Part shown: one piece after another, positions 26,298 to 33,818 of the stretch | How the letters are laid out: each line of letters opens with the position of its first letter | How positions within the stretch are numbered: the stretch's first letter is position 1 | DNA from: UBA7398 sp947491605 | GTDB taxonomy: Bacteria > Actinomycetota > Actinomycetes > Nanopelagicales > Nanopelagicaceae | Length of the DNA stretch: 63,262 bases | Assembly: GCA_947491605.1 (NCBI GenBank) | Contig: CANLJW010000002.1 | Coordinates: 1-63,262, forward strand | Direction of reading: 5' to 3' | The notes under the pieces: model-generated | The model's database searches: none | What the model was told of the DNA's origin: nothing | Seen by the model: the letters and a program-made list of their open reading frames with translations, nothing else | Position numbers and translations under genes: made by a program

Positions 26298-27214
26298 ATC
26301 TGCACCTCGCGAGAGCGCAAATATTTAGAACCAAATCCTGCGCCAATTCCAACAATAGTAAATATCAATACCCCGAGTGCAGCGCCAATTCCAATTTGAT
26401 TTGCTCCAGAATCAACCGAGCCGAAAGATAATCGGTAGAACATCAGAGCAAGCGTGTCGGTTGCACCAGCCGGACTGCCGGAAGAACCCCCTAAAACATA
26501 AGGTAAATCAAACCATTCAAATGCACCGATGAAAGTTAAAATTGTAACGATCGTCATTGATGGCGCTAATAATGGAAACATTATTTTACGAAATATTTGA
26601 CCCTCACTTGCGCCATCTATTTTAGCGGCTTCTAAATATTCGCTGTTGATTGCATTTAGCCCGGCAAGAAAAATGATTGCGGGAAACCCAACCCAGCGCC
26701 ATAAGTTAATAAAGACCAATGTAGGCAAGGCTGTTGCTGTACTGCCAAGCCAAGTAAGAGCTAGCGAATCCCAGCCAACTTTATGAAGCAAATAATTTAT
26801 CGGACCATAAAATGGGTCGAGCATTGCTTGCCACATATACCCAACAATTACTAAAGAAAAAATGACCGGCAAGAAGATTACTGTCCTAAAAAATCTTTGG
26901 CCGCGCTTTAATCTATAAAGCGCATAAGCAATTAAAATTCCGAGAGATGTTTGAATTATTAGAATTCCGATGAAAACCAGGGTGTTATGTCGCATCGCCA
27001 TAAATAGCGAATCTCTAAAGGGGAATGCAAATAGTCTTCTAAAGTTTTCGATTCCGGCAAAACTGCCGCGTTGGAATCCAGTCCAATGAAAAAACGAATA
27101 ACTTAGCGTGGTGAGCGCTGGAAGGCTTGTAAAAATTATTATGGTTAATAGAGCTGGAAGTAGCAACAAATAAGTAAACCTTTGTTGATCTCGTTTTAAT
27201 CCAGATTTAGCCAT
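26294..27214 (-). CDS. Carbohydrate ABC transporter permease (MalF type)
   Basis: 306 residues with six membrane segments. The EAA loop core is AAKIDGASEGQIFRKIMFPL near 200-220. Typical inner-membrane importer subunit of the CUT1 family, pairing with the following permease. It lies downstream of the strong hairpin that separates it from the binding-protein gene. Confidence 0.92.
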   Translation of the reverse strand: MAKSGLKRDQQRFTYLLLLPALLTIIIFTSLPALTTLSYSFFHWTGFQRGSFAGIENFRRLFAFPFRDSLFMAMRHNTLVFIGILIIQTSLGILIAYALYRLKRGQRFFRTVIFLPVIFSLVIVGYMWQAMLDPFYGPINYLLHKVGWDSLALTWLGSTATALPTLVFINLWRWVGFPAIIFLAGLNAINSEYLEAAKIDGASEGQIFRKIMFPLLAPSMTIVTILTFIGAFEWFDLPYVLGGSSGSPAGATDTLALMFYRLSFGSVDSGANQIGIGAALGVLIFTIVGIGAGFGSKYLRSREVQM

Positions 27215-27244
27215 TGCTCATCTCTTTTTGCCTTGCGAAAAATT

Positions 27245-27278
27245 GATAAGGCGCAGAGATTCCTCTCTGCGCCTTATC
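27245..27278. terminator. 15-bp perfect stem-loop between binding-protein and permease genes
   Basis: Arms GATAAGGCGCAGAGA (27245-27259) and TCTCTGCGCCTTATC (27264-27278) are exact complements around a four-base loop. On the transcribed minus strand the hairpin is followed by AATTTTTCG. It can act as a leaky terminator or an mRNA 3'-end stabiliser, raising binding protein over permease, as in other sugar importer operons. Confidence 0.8.
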
Positions 27279-27287
27279 GTTACTTAT

Positions 27288-28568
27288 CTATGCTTTTGGT
27301 TTAAGTGGTGCGTACCAAGTTGCAACACCAGCTTGGATAGCCGCAGCTAGTTCAGCAGCGGTTTGAGTACCAGCTGCAACTTTCTGGAATCCAGGTTGCA
27401 TGATGGATGAAGATGTTGGTGCGCCGTAGCGGAAACCAACAAGAGTTAAGAATGGAGTTCCAGATGATGGAATCGCACGAACCATACTGACAACAGCTGG
27501 ATCGGTGACTTTTACGCCTGAAATTGTGGAGATCCAACCAAGTGAATCGGCAGCATCTTGCATGAATGCCTTGCTTGAAAGGAAGTTCATGAATTTAATT
27601 GCTGCTGCCTTGTTAGTGGTCTTTGCATTAATTGCAAAGCCGCCGTCAGCCCAGTTAGTTACATAACGTGGAGTTCCAGCTGCTGCTGCAGGAGCAGGCA
27701 TCCAACCAACGTTAAGTGATGGGTTTAGCGAACGAAAATATGAAATTTCATAGTTTCCGCCGATATAGAACGCAGCTTTTTCGTTAGCAAAAAGTCCACG
27801 AGCAGTGTTGTAATCCAAACCAGCATGGCCAGTTGGGAAGTACGCAACTAGATCTTTCACAGCTTGAAGTGAAGCTACAAAATTCTTATCTGTAAAAGTT
27901 TTGTTACCAGCAACAATATTCTTATAGAAATCATTACCGCCGTAGAAAGTTGGTCCGACTGCGCCCCAGAGTTGTTCCATTCCAGGTGCATATCCACTGC
28001 CATTACCCAAAGGCAAAATTCCGGCTGCTTTAACTTTATCCATTGCAGCAAAAAATGATGACCAAGTAGTTGGCAGTGCTTTAACACCAGCCTTCTTTAG
28101 TAGATCTGGGTTATACATAACTCCAAGAACTGAAGTTGCATATGGCAACCCATATTGAAGCTTGCTGGTATATCCCTGTGCTCCGGCAAGAGTTCCTGCT
28201 GGAATCTTTTTAAGTGCTGGAATATCTTTCGATGTTAGTGGCATGAAATAGCCAGCATCAGAAAGGTTTGCCATGCCACCGTATGCACGCATCTGCATTA
28301 CATCTGGTCCTTTTCCTGCAGTAAGCGCAGTTGAAAGAAGTGCGTTGTAATCAGTTGCTACATAAGGTGTGAATTTTACGGAGATACCAGTTGCTGCTAG
28401 AAATTTTGCAGCTTGTGCTTCATAAAAAACTTTATCCTCTGGACGCCAGCTCCAGAAGGTAATTTCTGTTGCTGCATTCGCAGGTGAAGCTGTAATAGGT
28501 ACGACAATCGCAGCAGTTGCGAAAACTGCAGCCATTAAACCGCGTAACCGGCTTTTAGTTTTAATCAC
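27288..28568 (-). CDS. Extracellular sugar-binding protein of ABC importer
   Basis: 426 residues, family 1 (CUT1) solute-binding protein. A Sec signal peptide ends ITASPANA (cleavage near residue 32), then TEITFWSWRPEDKVFYEAQAA. There is no cysteine near the signal peptide, so it has no lipobox; this is unusual for a binding protein of a monoderm. GTG start at 28568 overlaps the rpiR stop (GTGA), with GGAGG eight bases upstream. Ligand inferred to be an amino sugar or muropeptide sugar from neighbours. Confidence 0.9.
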   Translation of the reverse strand: MIKTKSRLRGLMAAVFATAAIVVPITASPANAATEITFWSWRPEDKVFYEAQAAKFLAATGISVKFTPYVATDYNALLSTALTAGKGPDVMQMRAYGGMANLSDAGYFMPLTSKDIPALKKIPAGTLAGAQGYTSKLQYGLPYATSVLGVMYNPDLLKKAGVKALPTTWSSFFAAMDKVKAAGILPLGNGSGYAPGMEQLWGAVGPTFYGGNDFYKNIVAGNKTFTDKNFVASLQAVKDLVAYFPTGHAGLDYNTARGLFANEKAAFYIGGNYEISYFRSLNPSLNVGWMPAPAAAAGTPRYVTNWADGGFAINAKTTNKAAAIKFMNFLSSKAFMQDAADSLGWISTISGVKVTDPAVVSMVRAIPSSGTPFLTLVGFRYGAPTSSSIMQPGFQKVAAGTQTAAELAAAIQAGVATWYAPLKPKA

Positions 28569-29536
28569 TTATTTCCTCCTCGAGAGCGGGATGGTTTAGA
28601 AGTTGAATGAAATCCCTCGATATCACTCAGCTTCTTTCCAGAACGGATTCCCACAGCCGCCCTAGATTGATCTAGAGCAGTCTTGGTACCGCTCCAGTTT
28701 CTCTGTGCTAACGCAACACAGAGACAGTCAACCACCGTTAATTGTGCGATTCGACTCGCAGTTGCACCGCTTCGGAAGGTGGTTTCCCGTGCGGAAGTAT
28801 GTAAAACAAATTCTGTTAGTGCGCCAGCAGGACTTCTAAGCGCATTTGTAATTAAAACTAAATTTATGCCTCGTTTTTTAAACTCGGTCATGACATCAAC
28901 TACATCTAAAGTTGTACCGCTGTGACTTATAGCGACTAACACGTCGCCTTCTTTCAATAACGCGAGTGAAGTTAGCGCTGAATGTGCGTCGCGCCAAGCA
29001 ACTGCGTGTTTCCCTAATCTATTTAATTTAAGTTGTAAATCCATTGCAACATAACCACTTGATGCCAACCCAACTATTCCAATTGTTTTAGCATTTTCCC
29101 AGAGCGTAAGCACTTCTTCAAAAATCTTTAAATCTAACCGCTCCGTGGTTGTTTGAATCGCACGTGAATCAGCGTGAGCAATCTTTCGAATTATGTCGGC
29201 GGAAGTGTCGGTAGAGGTGATGCCGCCATCTAATTCTGATTCCGCAATTCCTAAATGTTCGATCCGACTGAGATCGCTTACAAGTGCAAGCCGAAATTCT
29301 GGATAGCCTTTAAATCCTAACGTTTTACTGAATCGGACAACTGATGCAACAGAGGTTTTGCTAAATACCGCGAGTTGAGAGATATTCATTTCGGAAACTT
29401 GATCTGGATTTTCGATTACTACATTTGCGATAGAAACTTCGCTGGCATGAAAAGATGAAAATGAGTTTTTTATCTCTCCTAAAACGTCGCGATAGTTTTT
29501 TCCAACAACTCGGAGTGGTGTGGATGTAGCAGTCAT
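28565..29536 (-). CDS. MurR/RpiR family transcriptional regulator
   Basis: 323 residues. N-terminal HTH_6 domain (ISQLAVFSKTSVASVVRFSK core) and a C-terminal SIS sugar-phosphate-binding domain (TIGIVGLASSGYVAMDLQLKL; VLVAISHSGTTLDVVDVM). GGAGGTGG precedes ATG 29536. It is the first gene of the importer/kinase operon and is preceded by a promoter overlapped by a repeated 11-mer. By family precedent it senses a sugar phosphate such as MurNAc-6-P; this is inferred. Confidence 0.9.
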   Translation of the reverse strand: MTATSTPLRVVGKNYRDVLGEIKNSFSSFHASEVSIANVVIENPDQVSEMNISQLAVFSKTSVASVVRFSKTLGFKGYPEFRLALVSDLSRIEHLGIAESELDGGITSTDTSADIIRKIAHADSRAIQTTTERLDLKIFEEVLTLWENAKTIGIVGLASSGYVAMDLQLKLNRLGKHAVAWRDAHSALTSLALLKEGDVLVAISHSGTTLDVVDVMTEFKKRGINLVLITNALRSPAGALTEFVLHTSARETTFRSGATASRIAQLTVVDCLCVALAQRNWSGTKTALDQSRAAVGIRSGKKLSDIEGFHSTSKPSRSRGGNK

Positions 29537-29547
29537 TGACCACCTCC

Positions 29548-29590
29548 GGTGAAAATTAAATTCAGCAAACGCTTTGCTTGGTGAAAATTA
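29548..29590. repeat. Two direct copies of GGTGAAAATTA, candidate RpiR operators
   Basis: The 11-mer occurs at 29548-29558 and 29580-29590, start-to-start distance 32 bases, about three helical turns, so both face the same side. One copy contains the predicted -10; the other lies just ahead of the regulator's ribosome site. Confidence 0.6.
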
Positions 29591-29613
29591 TCGCCTTATT
29601 AAGCCAAGGTCAA
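29585..29613 (-). promoter_or_regulatory. Promoter of rpiR-ABC-kinase operon
   Basis: On the minus strand: -35 TTGACC (29608-29613), 17-base spacer, -10 TAATTT (29585-29590). The -10 is inside one copy of the repeated 11-mer, as expected for repression. Confidence 0.65.
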
Positions 29614-29641
29614 GCAGAAAACCTTCGAGTTGAACGAGTTA

Positions 29642-30562
29642 TTAACGGCCCAGCGCTTCTCGGATTCGATTTGAGGAGGCAAGCAATCGTTCGCGAGCCG
29701 CTTTCGCATCTAGATTTAAGAGCAACATCAAGATTGCAACTTTCACTTCGTGATTAGCCTCGTTAAGAGCTCGTACCGATTCTGATCGAACCGCGCCAGT
29801 TGCTTTTTCAATAATTCGAATCGCGCGGTCTTGCAACTTTTCATTAGTTACTTGAAGGTCCACCATGAGATTTCCGTAAGTCTTTCCGAGTCTAACCATG
29901 GCTATTGTCGAAATCATATTTAAAACCAATTTTTGAACTGTACCTGATTTTAATCTGGTAGAGCCAGCAAGAAGTTCGGGCCCAGAATCTATTTCGATTG
30001 GATGATCGACAATCTTTGATATTTCGGAATTTGGATTGCTTGTTAATCCTATAGTTAGTGCGCCAACCTCTTTTGCTAATTGCAGCGCACCAATTACATA
30101 CGGCGTCCTGCCACTTGCAGCAATTCCAACCACGGCATCAAGTTGTGAAACTTTTTTAGCTTTTAAATCTGCGGCACCAGCGTTGGGATCATCTTCAACA
30201 CCTTCTGCTGGATTTCTTAGTGCATCATCACCACCAGCAATAAATGCCAATACTTGATTTTCGTCAACGGAAAAAGTTGGGCCGCATTCGGCTGCATCTA
30301 AAACACCTAATCGTCCAGATGTTCCAGCACCTAAGTAAATTAACCGTCCACCTTGTAGTAAGCGATCCACAATGCCATCAATAGCTTTTTCAATTTCTGG
30401 AAGTTTCAAAGCGATTGCGCGCGGAACTTCGGCGTCACTTTCATTCATCGCTTGCAGTAATTCAGTTACTGACATTGCATCGAGCAAGTGGTATTTGGCA
30501 TCAACTTGTTCGGTACGTAATGAACCGATTTTTGACTCAGAATTACCATTTTCGATAGTCAT
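29642..30562 (-). CDS. murQ: N-acetylmuramic acid 6-phosphate etherase MurQ
   Basis: Cleaves the lactyl ether of MurNAc-6-P to GlcNAc-6-P and D-lactate. 306 residues from ATG 30562, chosen because GAGGAAGG lies five bases ahead; seven more codons exist upstream. SIS fold with YLGAGTSGRLGVLDAAECGPTF (core GAGTSGRLG), the catalytic region ending in PAEGVEDD, and GIAASGRTPYV. C-terminal ALNEANHEVKVAILML is family-typical. Its own promoter lies between it and clpC. Confidence 0.95.
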   Translation of the reverse strand: MTIENGNSESKIGSLRTEQVDAKYHLLDAMSVTELLQAMNESDAEVPRAIALKLPEIEKAIDGIVDRLLQGGRLIYLGAGTSGRLGVLDAAECGPTFSVDENQVLAFIAGGDDALRNPAEGVEDDPNAGAADLKAKKVSQLDAVVGIAASGRTPYVIGALQLAKEVGALTIGLTSNPNSEISKIVDHPIEIDSGPELLAGSTRLKSGTVQKLVLNMISTIAMVRLGKTYGNLMVDLQVTNEKLQDRAIRIIEKATGAVRSESVRALNEANHEVKVAILMLLLNLDAKAARERLLASSNRIREALGR

Positions 30563-30583
30563 CAAAGCCTTCCTCAAGTGCAA

Positions 30584-30621
30584 TACTCGTTTAAGAGTAA
30601 TACCCTTGGGAGAAAAGTCAA
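30584..30621 (-). promoter_or_regulatory. murQ promoter with inverted repeat over the -10
   Basis: On the minus strand: -35 TTGACT (30616-30621), 16-base spacer, -10 TACTCT (30594-30599). TACTC and GAGTA, six bases apart (30584-30599), form an inverted repeat whose one arm is the -10, a plausible operator. Confidence 0.55.
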
Positions 30622-30634
30622 AAGTGCAACGAAA

Positions 30635-33148
30635 TTAAGCGGTTGGTGCTTTCGCTAAATCGCCAGGTGAATCCGGTAATTGTTCTCTTGGCACGCCTTT
30701 AAAAGTAAAGGTTTCGGAGCCAATCTCGCCTTCTTTTGCCGGAGCAACATCAATCAAGATGATCTCGCCAGCTTTAATATCGCCGAAAAGAATCCTCTCT
30801 GAAAGCGCATCTTCAATATCGCGTTGGATAGTGCGACGAAGCGGGCGTGCGCCAAGAACTGGGTCATAGCCGCGCTTAGCTAAGAGCGCTTTTGCGGTCG
30901 AAGTTAACTCGATACCCATATCTTTCGCCTTCAAGCGGTCTTCCAAGTTTGCGATCATAAGATCAACAATTTGGACAATTTCGTTCTCACTTAATTGATG
31001 GAAGACAATTACATCATCAATACGGTTTAAGAATTCCGGACGGAAGTGTGTCTTGAGTTCATCTTGAACTTTCGCCTTCATCCGCTCGTAATTACCAAGC
31101 ACATCAGAGACATTTGTGAAGCCAAGCGCCAAACTCTTTGAGATATCGCGAGTACCAAGGTTTGTAGTCATGATGATTACAGTGTTCTTGAAATCAACGA
31201 CTCGACCTTGCGCATCAGTTAAGCGACCATCTTCAAGTACTTGTAATAGTGAATTGAAGATATCTGGATGTGCTTTTTCAATTTCATCAAAGAGCACAAC
31301 AGAGAACGGTCGACGTCGCACTTTCTCAGTTAATTGGCCACCTTCGTCATACCCAACAAAGCCTGGAGGTGCGCCAAAAAGCCTTGAAGCGGTGTGCTTT
31401 TCAGAGTACTCCGACATATCAAGTTGAATCAGCGCATCCGCATCACCAAATAGGAATGCTGCAAGCGTCCGTGATAATTCAGTCTTACCAACACCAGATG
31501 GACCAGCGAAAATAAATGAACCACCGGGACGTTTTGGATCTTTAAGCCCCGCGCGAGTTCGACGGATTGCTTGTGAGAGCGCTTTGATGGCTTGGTCTTG
31601 ACCGATAACGCGACGGTGAAGTTCATCTTCCATGCGAAGCAAGCGCGCAGTTTCGGCTTCAGTTAATTTGAAGACTGGAATTCCAGTTGCGGTAGATAGA
31701 ACTTCTGCAATTAATTCTTCATCAACTACAGCGACAACATCTAGGTCGCCAGCTTTCCAAGCTTTTTCACGCTCTGCTTTTTCTAAGATTAAATTCTTTT
31801 CTTTATCGCGAAGTGCAGCAGCTTTTTCAAAATCTTGGCCGTCGATTGCTGATTCTTTTTCTTTTCGAGCATTTGCAATCTTGTCATCGAATTCACGAAG
31901 CTCTGGTGGCGCAGTCATGCGACGAATTCGCAGTCTGGAACCAGCTTCATCAATTAAATCAATCGCTTTATCTGGCAAGAATCGGTCAGCTACATATCGA
32001 TCTGCAAGCGTGGCGGCAGAAACTAGCGCAGCATCTGAAATCGAAACTTTGTGATGGGATTCGTAACGATCGCGCAGACCTTTAAGAATTTCAATGGTGT
32101 GTGAGAGCGAAGGTTCGGCAACTTGAATTGGTTGAAAACGTCGCTCAAGCGCCGCATCCTTTTCTAAATGTTTTCGGTACTCATCAAGAGTTGTTGCACC
32201 AATTGTCTGGAGTTCACCACGAGCCAACATCGGCTTCAAAATACTTGCGGCATCAATAGCACCCTCGGCAGCGCCAGCGCCAACTAGTGTGTGAATTTCA
32301 TCGATAAAAAGAATGATGTCGCCACGGGTGCGGATCTCTTTTAATACTTTTTTCAAACGTTCTTCAAAATCACCGCGATATCGACTACCTGCTACCAGCG
32401 CGCCTAAGTCAAGTGAATAAACTTGTTTATCTTTTAAAGTTTCTGGAACGTCATTTTTTACGATTGCTTGTGCTAATCCTTCAACTACCGCGGTCTTTCC
32501 AACGCCAGGTTCACCAATCAATACTGGATTATTTTTAGTGCGTCGTGAAAGAATTTGCATGACGCGCTCAATCTCTTTTTCGCGACCAATAACTGGGTCT
32601 AATTTTCCTTCACGCGCAGCTTGGGTTAAGTTTCTGCCAAATTGATCTAGAACTAATGAAGTTGCTGGTGTGCCCTCTGCTGGTCCGCCGGTTGATACTG
32701 CTTCTTTTCCTTGATAACCAGAGAGCAACTGAATAACTTGTTGGCGAACTCGATTTAAATCCGCACCAAGTTTTACGAGAACTTGTGCTGCAACGCCTTC
32801 GCCTTCACGAATCAAACCAAGGAGAATATGTTCGGTACCGATGTAGTTGTGGCCAAGTTGCAACGCTTCGCGAAGCGAGAGTTCTAAAACTTTCTTCGCG
32901 CGTGGTGTAAATGGAATATGTCCTGATGGAGCTTGTTGTCCTTGCCCAATAATTTCCTCGACTTGAGCGCGGACTGCTTCTAGCGAAATTCCGAGTGACT
33001 CTAAACCTTTTGCGGCTACGCCTTCACCTTCATGGATCAAACCAAGGAGAATATGTTCGGTACCGATGTAGTTGTGGTTAAGCATCCGCGCTTCTTCTTG
33101 TGCAAGCACAACAACGCGACGAGCTCTATCGGTAAAGCGCTCAAACAT
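30635..33148 (-). CDS. clpC: ATP-dependent Clp protease ATPase subunit ClpC
   Basis: AAA+ unfoldase feeding ClpP. 837 residues: two N-terminal Clp repeats (ARRVVVLAQEEARMLNHNYIG and its copy with REALQLGHNYIG), first ATPase domain with Walker A GEPGVGKT and VLFIDEIHTL-type Walker B, a UVR-like middle region, and second ATPase domain with GPSGVGKT and LFDEIEKAHPD. ATG at 33148 with AGGAG eight bases ahead; a TAGGCT -10 candidate at 33197-33202 would give a ~40-base leader. Confidence 0.97.
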   Translation of the reverse strand: MFERFTDRARRVVVLAQEEARMLNHNYIGTEHILLGLIHEGEGVAAKGLESLGISLEAVRAQVEEIIGQGQQAPSGHIPFTPRAKKVLELSLREALQLGHNYIGTEHILLGLIREGEGVAAQVLVKLGADLNRVRQQVIQLLSGYQGKEAVSTGGPAEGTPATSLVLDQFGRNLTQAAREGKLDPVIGREKEIERVMQILSRRTKNNPVLIGEPGVGKTAVVEGLAQAIVKNDVPETLKDKQVYSLDLGALVAGSRYRGDFEERLKKVLKEIRTRGDIILFIDEIHTLVGAGAAEGAIDAASILKPMLARGELQTIGATTLDEYRKHLEKDAALERRFQPIQVAEPSLSHTIEILKGLRDRYESHHKVSISDAALVSAATLADRYVADRFLPDKAIDLIDEAGSRLRIRRMTAPPELREFDDKIANARKEKESAIDGQDFEKAAALRDKEKNLILEKAEREKAWKAGDLDVVAVVDEELIAEVLSTATGIPVFKLTEAETARLLRMEDELHRRVIGQDQAIKALSQAIRRTRAGLKDPKRPGGSFIFAGPSGVGKTELSRTLAAFLFGDADALIQLDMSEYSEKHTASRLFGAPPGFVGYDEGGQLTEKVRRRPFSVVLFDEIEKAHPDIFNSLLQVLEDGRLTDAQGRVVDFKNTVIIMTTNLGTRDISKSLALGFTNVSDVLGNYERMKAKVQDELKTHFRPEFLNRIDDVIVFHQLSENEIVQIVDLMIANLEDRLKAKDMGIELTSTAKALLAKRGYDPVLGARPLRRTIQRDIEDALSERILFGDIKAGEIILIDVAPAKEGEIGSETFTFKGVPREQLPDSPGDLAKAPTA

Positions 33149-33316
33149 GTGACGATCTCCTGACTATCCGCGGCTAGGCGGCTTGGGTATGGGTTTAGCC
33201 TAACGCGCCAGCAGAATCAGTGCGATGCTGATTTTCGACAAATCTTGCGGGCGTTGCTGGGTTTAACCACAGAATCTAGTGATTTATGCCCGAATAGCCC
33301 TTTGAATTTCACCTTT
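33149..33316. other. Spacer upstream of clpC
   Basis: 168 bases, one of the longest spacers here. It holds the clpC ribosome site, the TAGGCT -10 candidate and a weak six-base stem, AATCAG/CTGATT, at about 33214-33232. No CIRCE or HAIR heat-shock palindrome is visible and no gene (for example lsr2) is present. Confidence 0.5.
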
Positions 33317-33817
33317 TTATAGGACTTTAATCATTCTGGTATTTCCCAAGGTGTTGGGCTTGACGCTCTCTAAATCTAAGAACTCAGCGATACCTTCATC
33401 ATAAGAACGGAGTAATTGTGTGTAAACATCGGGATCGACCGGTGTTCCTTGAATCTCTACGAAACCGTGACCTCCAAAAAATTTAGTTTCAAATGTCAAA
33501 CAGAACAATCGCTTTACTCCAATTTTTTTAGCGCGATCAATGATGTGCTCCATTAATTGGTGTCCAACTCCATGTCCGCGCATTCTTTCAATTACCGCAA
33601 CGGTACGAACTTCCGCTAAATCTTCCCAAAGTACATGAAGCGCTCCACAGCCAACGACTTCATTTCCCTCAACTGCTACTGAAAACTCTTGAATGCTTTC
33701 AAATAGCGTTACGGTTTCTTTGGAGAGTAACCTTCGTTGCAGCGAATAATCATCAATAATTTTTCTAATTGTTTTTACATCACTAGTTTGCGCATCTCGA
33801 ATTTGTACAACACTCAT
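33317..33817 (-). CDS. GNAT-family glutamate N-acetyltransferase (ArgA-like)
   Basis: 166 residues, single GNAT domain. Acetyl-CoA site VIERMRGHGVGHQLMEHI with its RxxGxG/A motif, then LTFETKFFGGHGFVEI and the C-terminal FLDLESVKPNTLGNTRMIKVL (core KPNTLGNTRM). These match the short actinobacterial ArgA (Rv2747 type), which makes N-acetylglutamate for arginine synthesis. GGAAGAG precedes ATG 33817; it directly follows lysS. Confidence 0.82.
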   Translation of the reverse strand: MSVVQIRDAQTSDVKTIRKIIDDYSLQRRLLSKETVTLFESIQEFSVAVEGNEVVGCGALHVLWEDLAEVRTVAVIERMRGHGVGHQLMEHIIDRAKKIGVKRLFCLTFETKFFGGHGFVEIQGTPVDPDVYTQLLRSYDEGIAEFLDLESVKPNTLGNTRMIKVL

Positions 33818-33818
33818 A

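Noticed and set aside
33214..33232. AATCAG/CTGATT stem as terminator of argA
   Set aside because: Short stem with no T tract on the transcribed strand.
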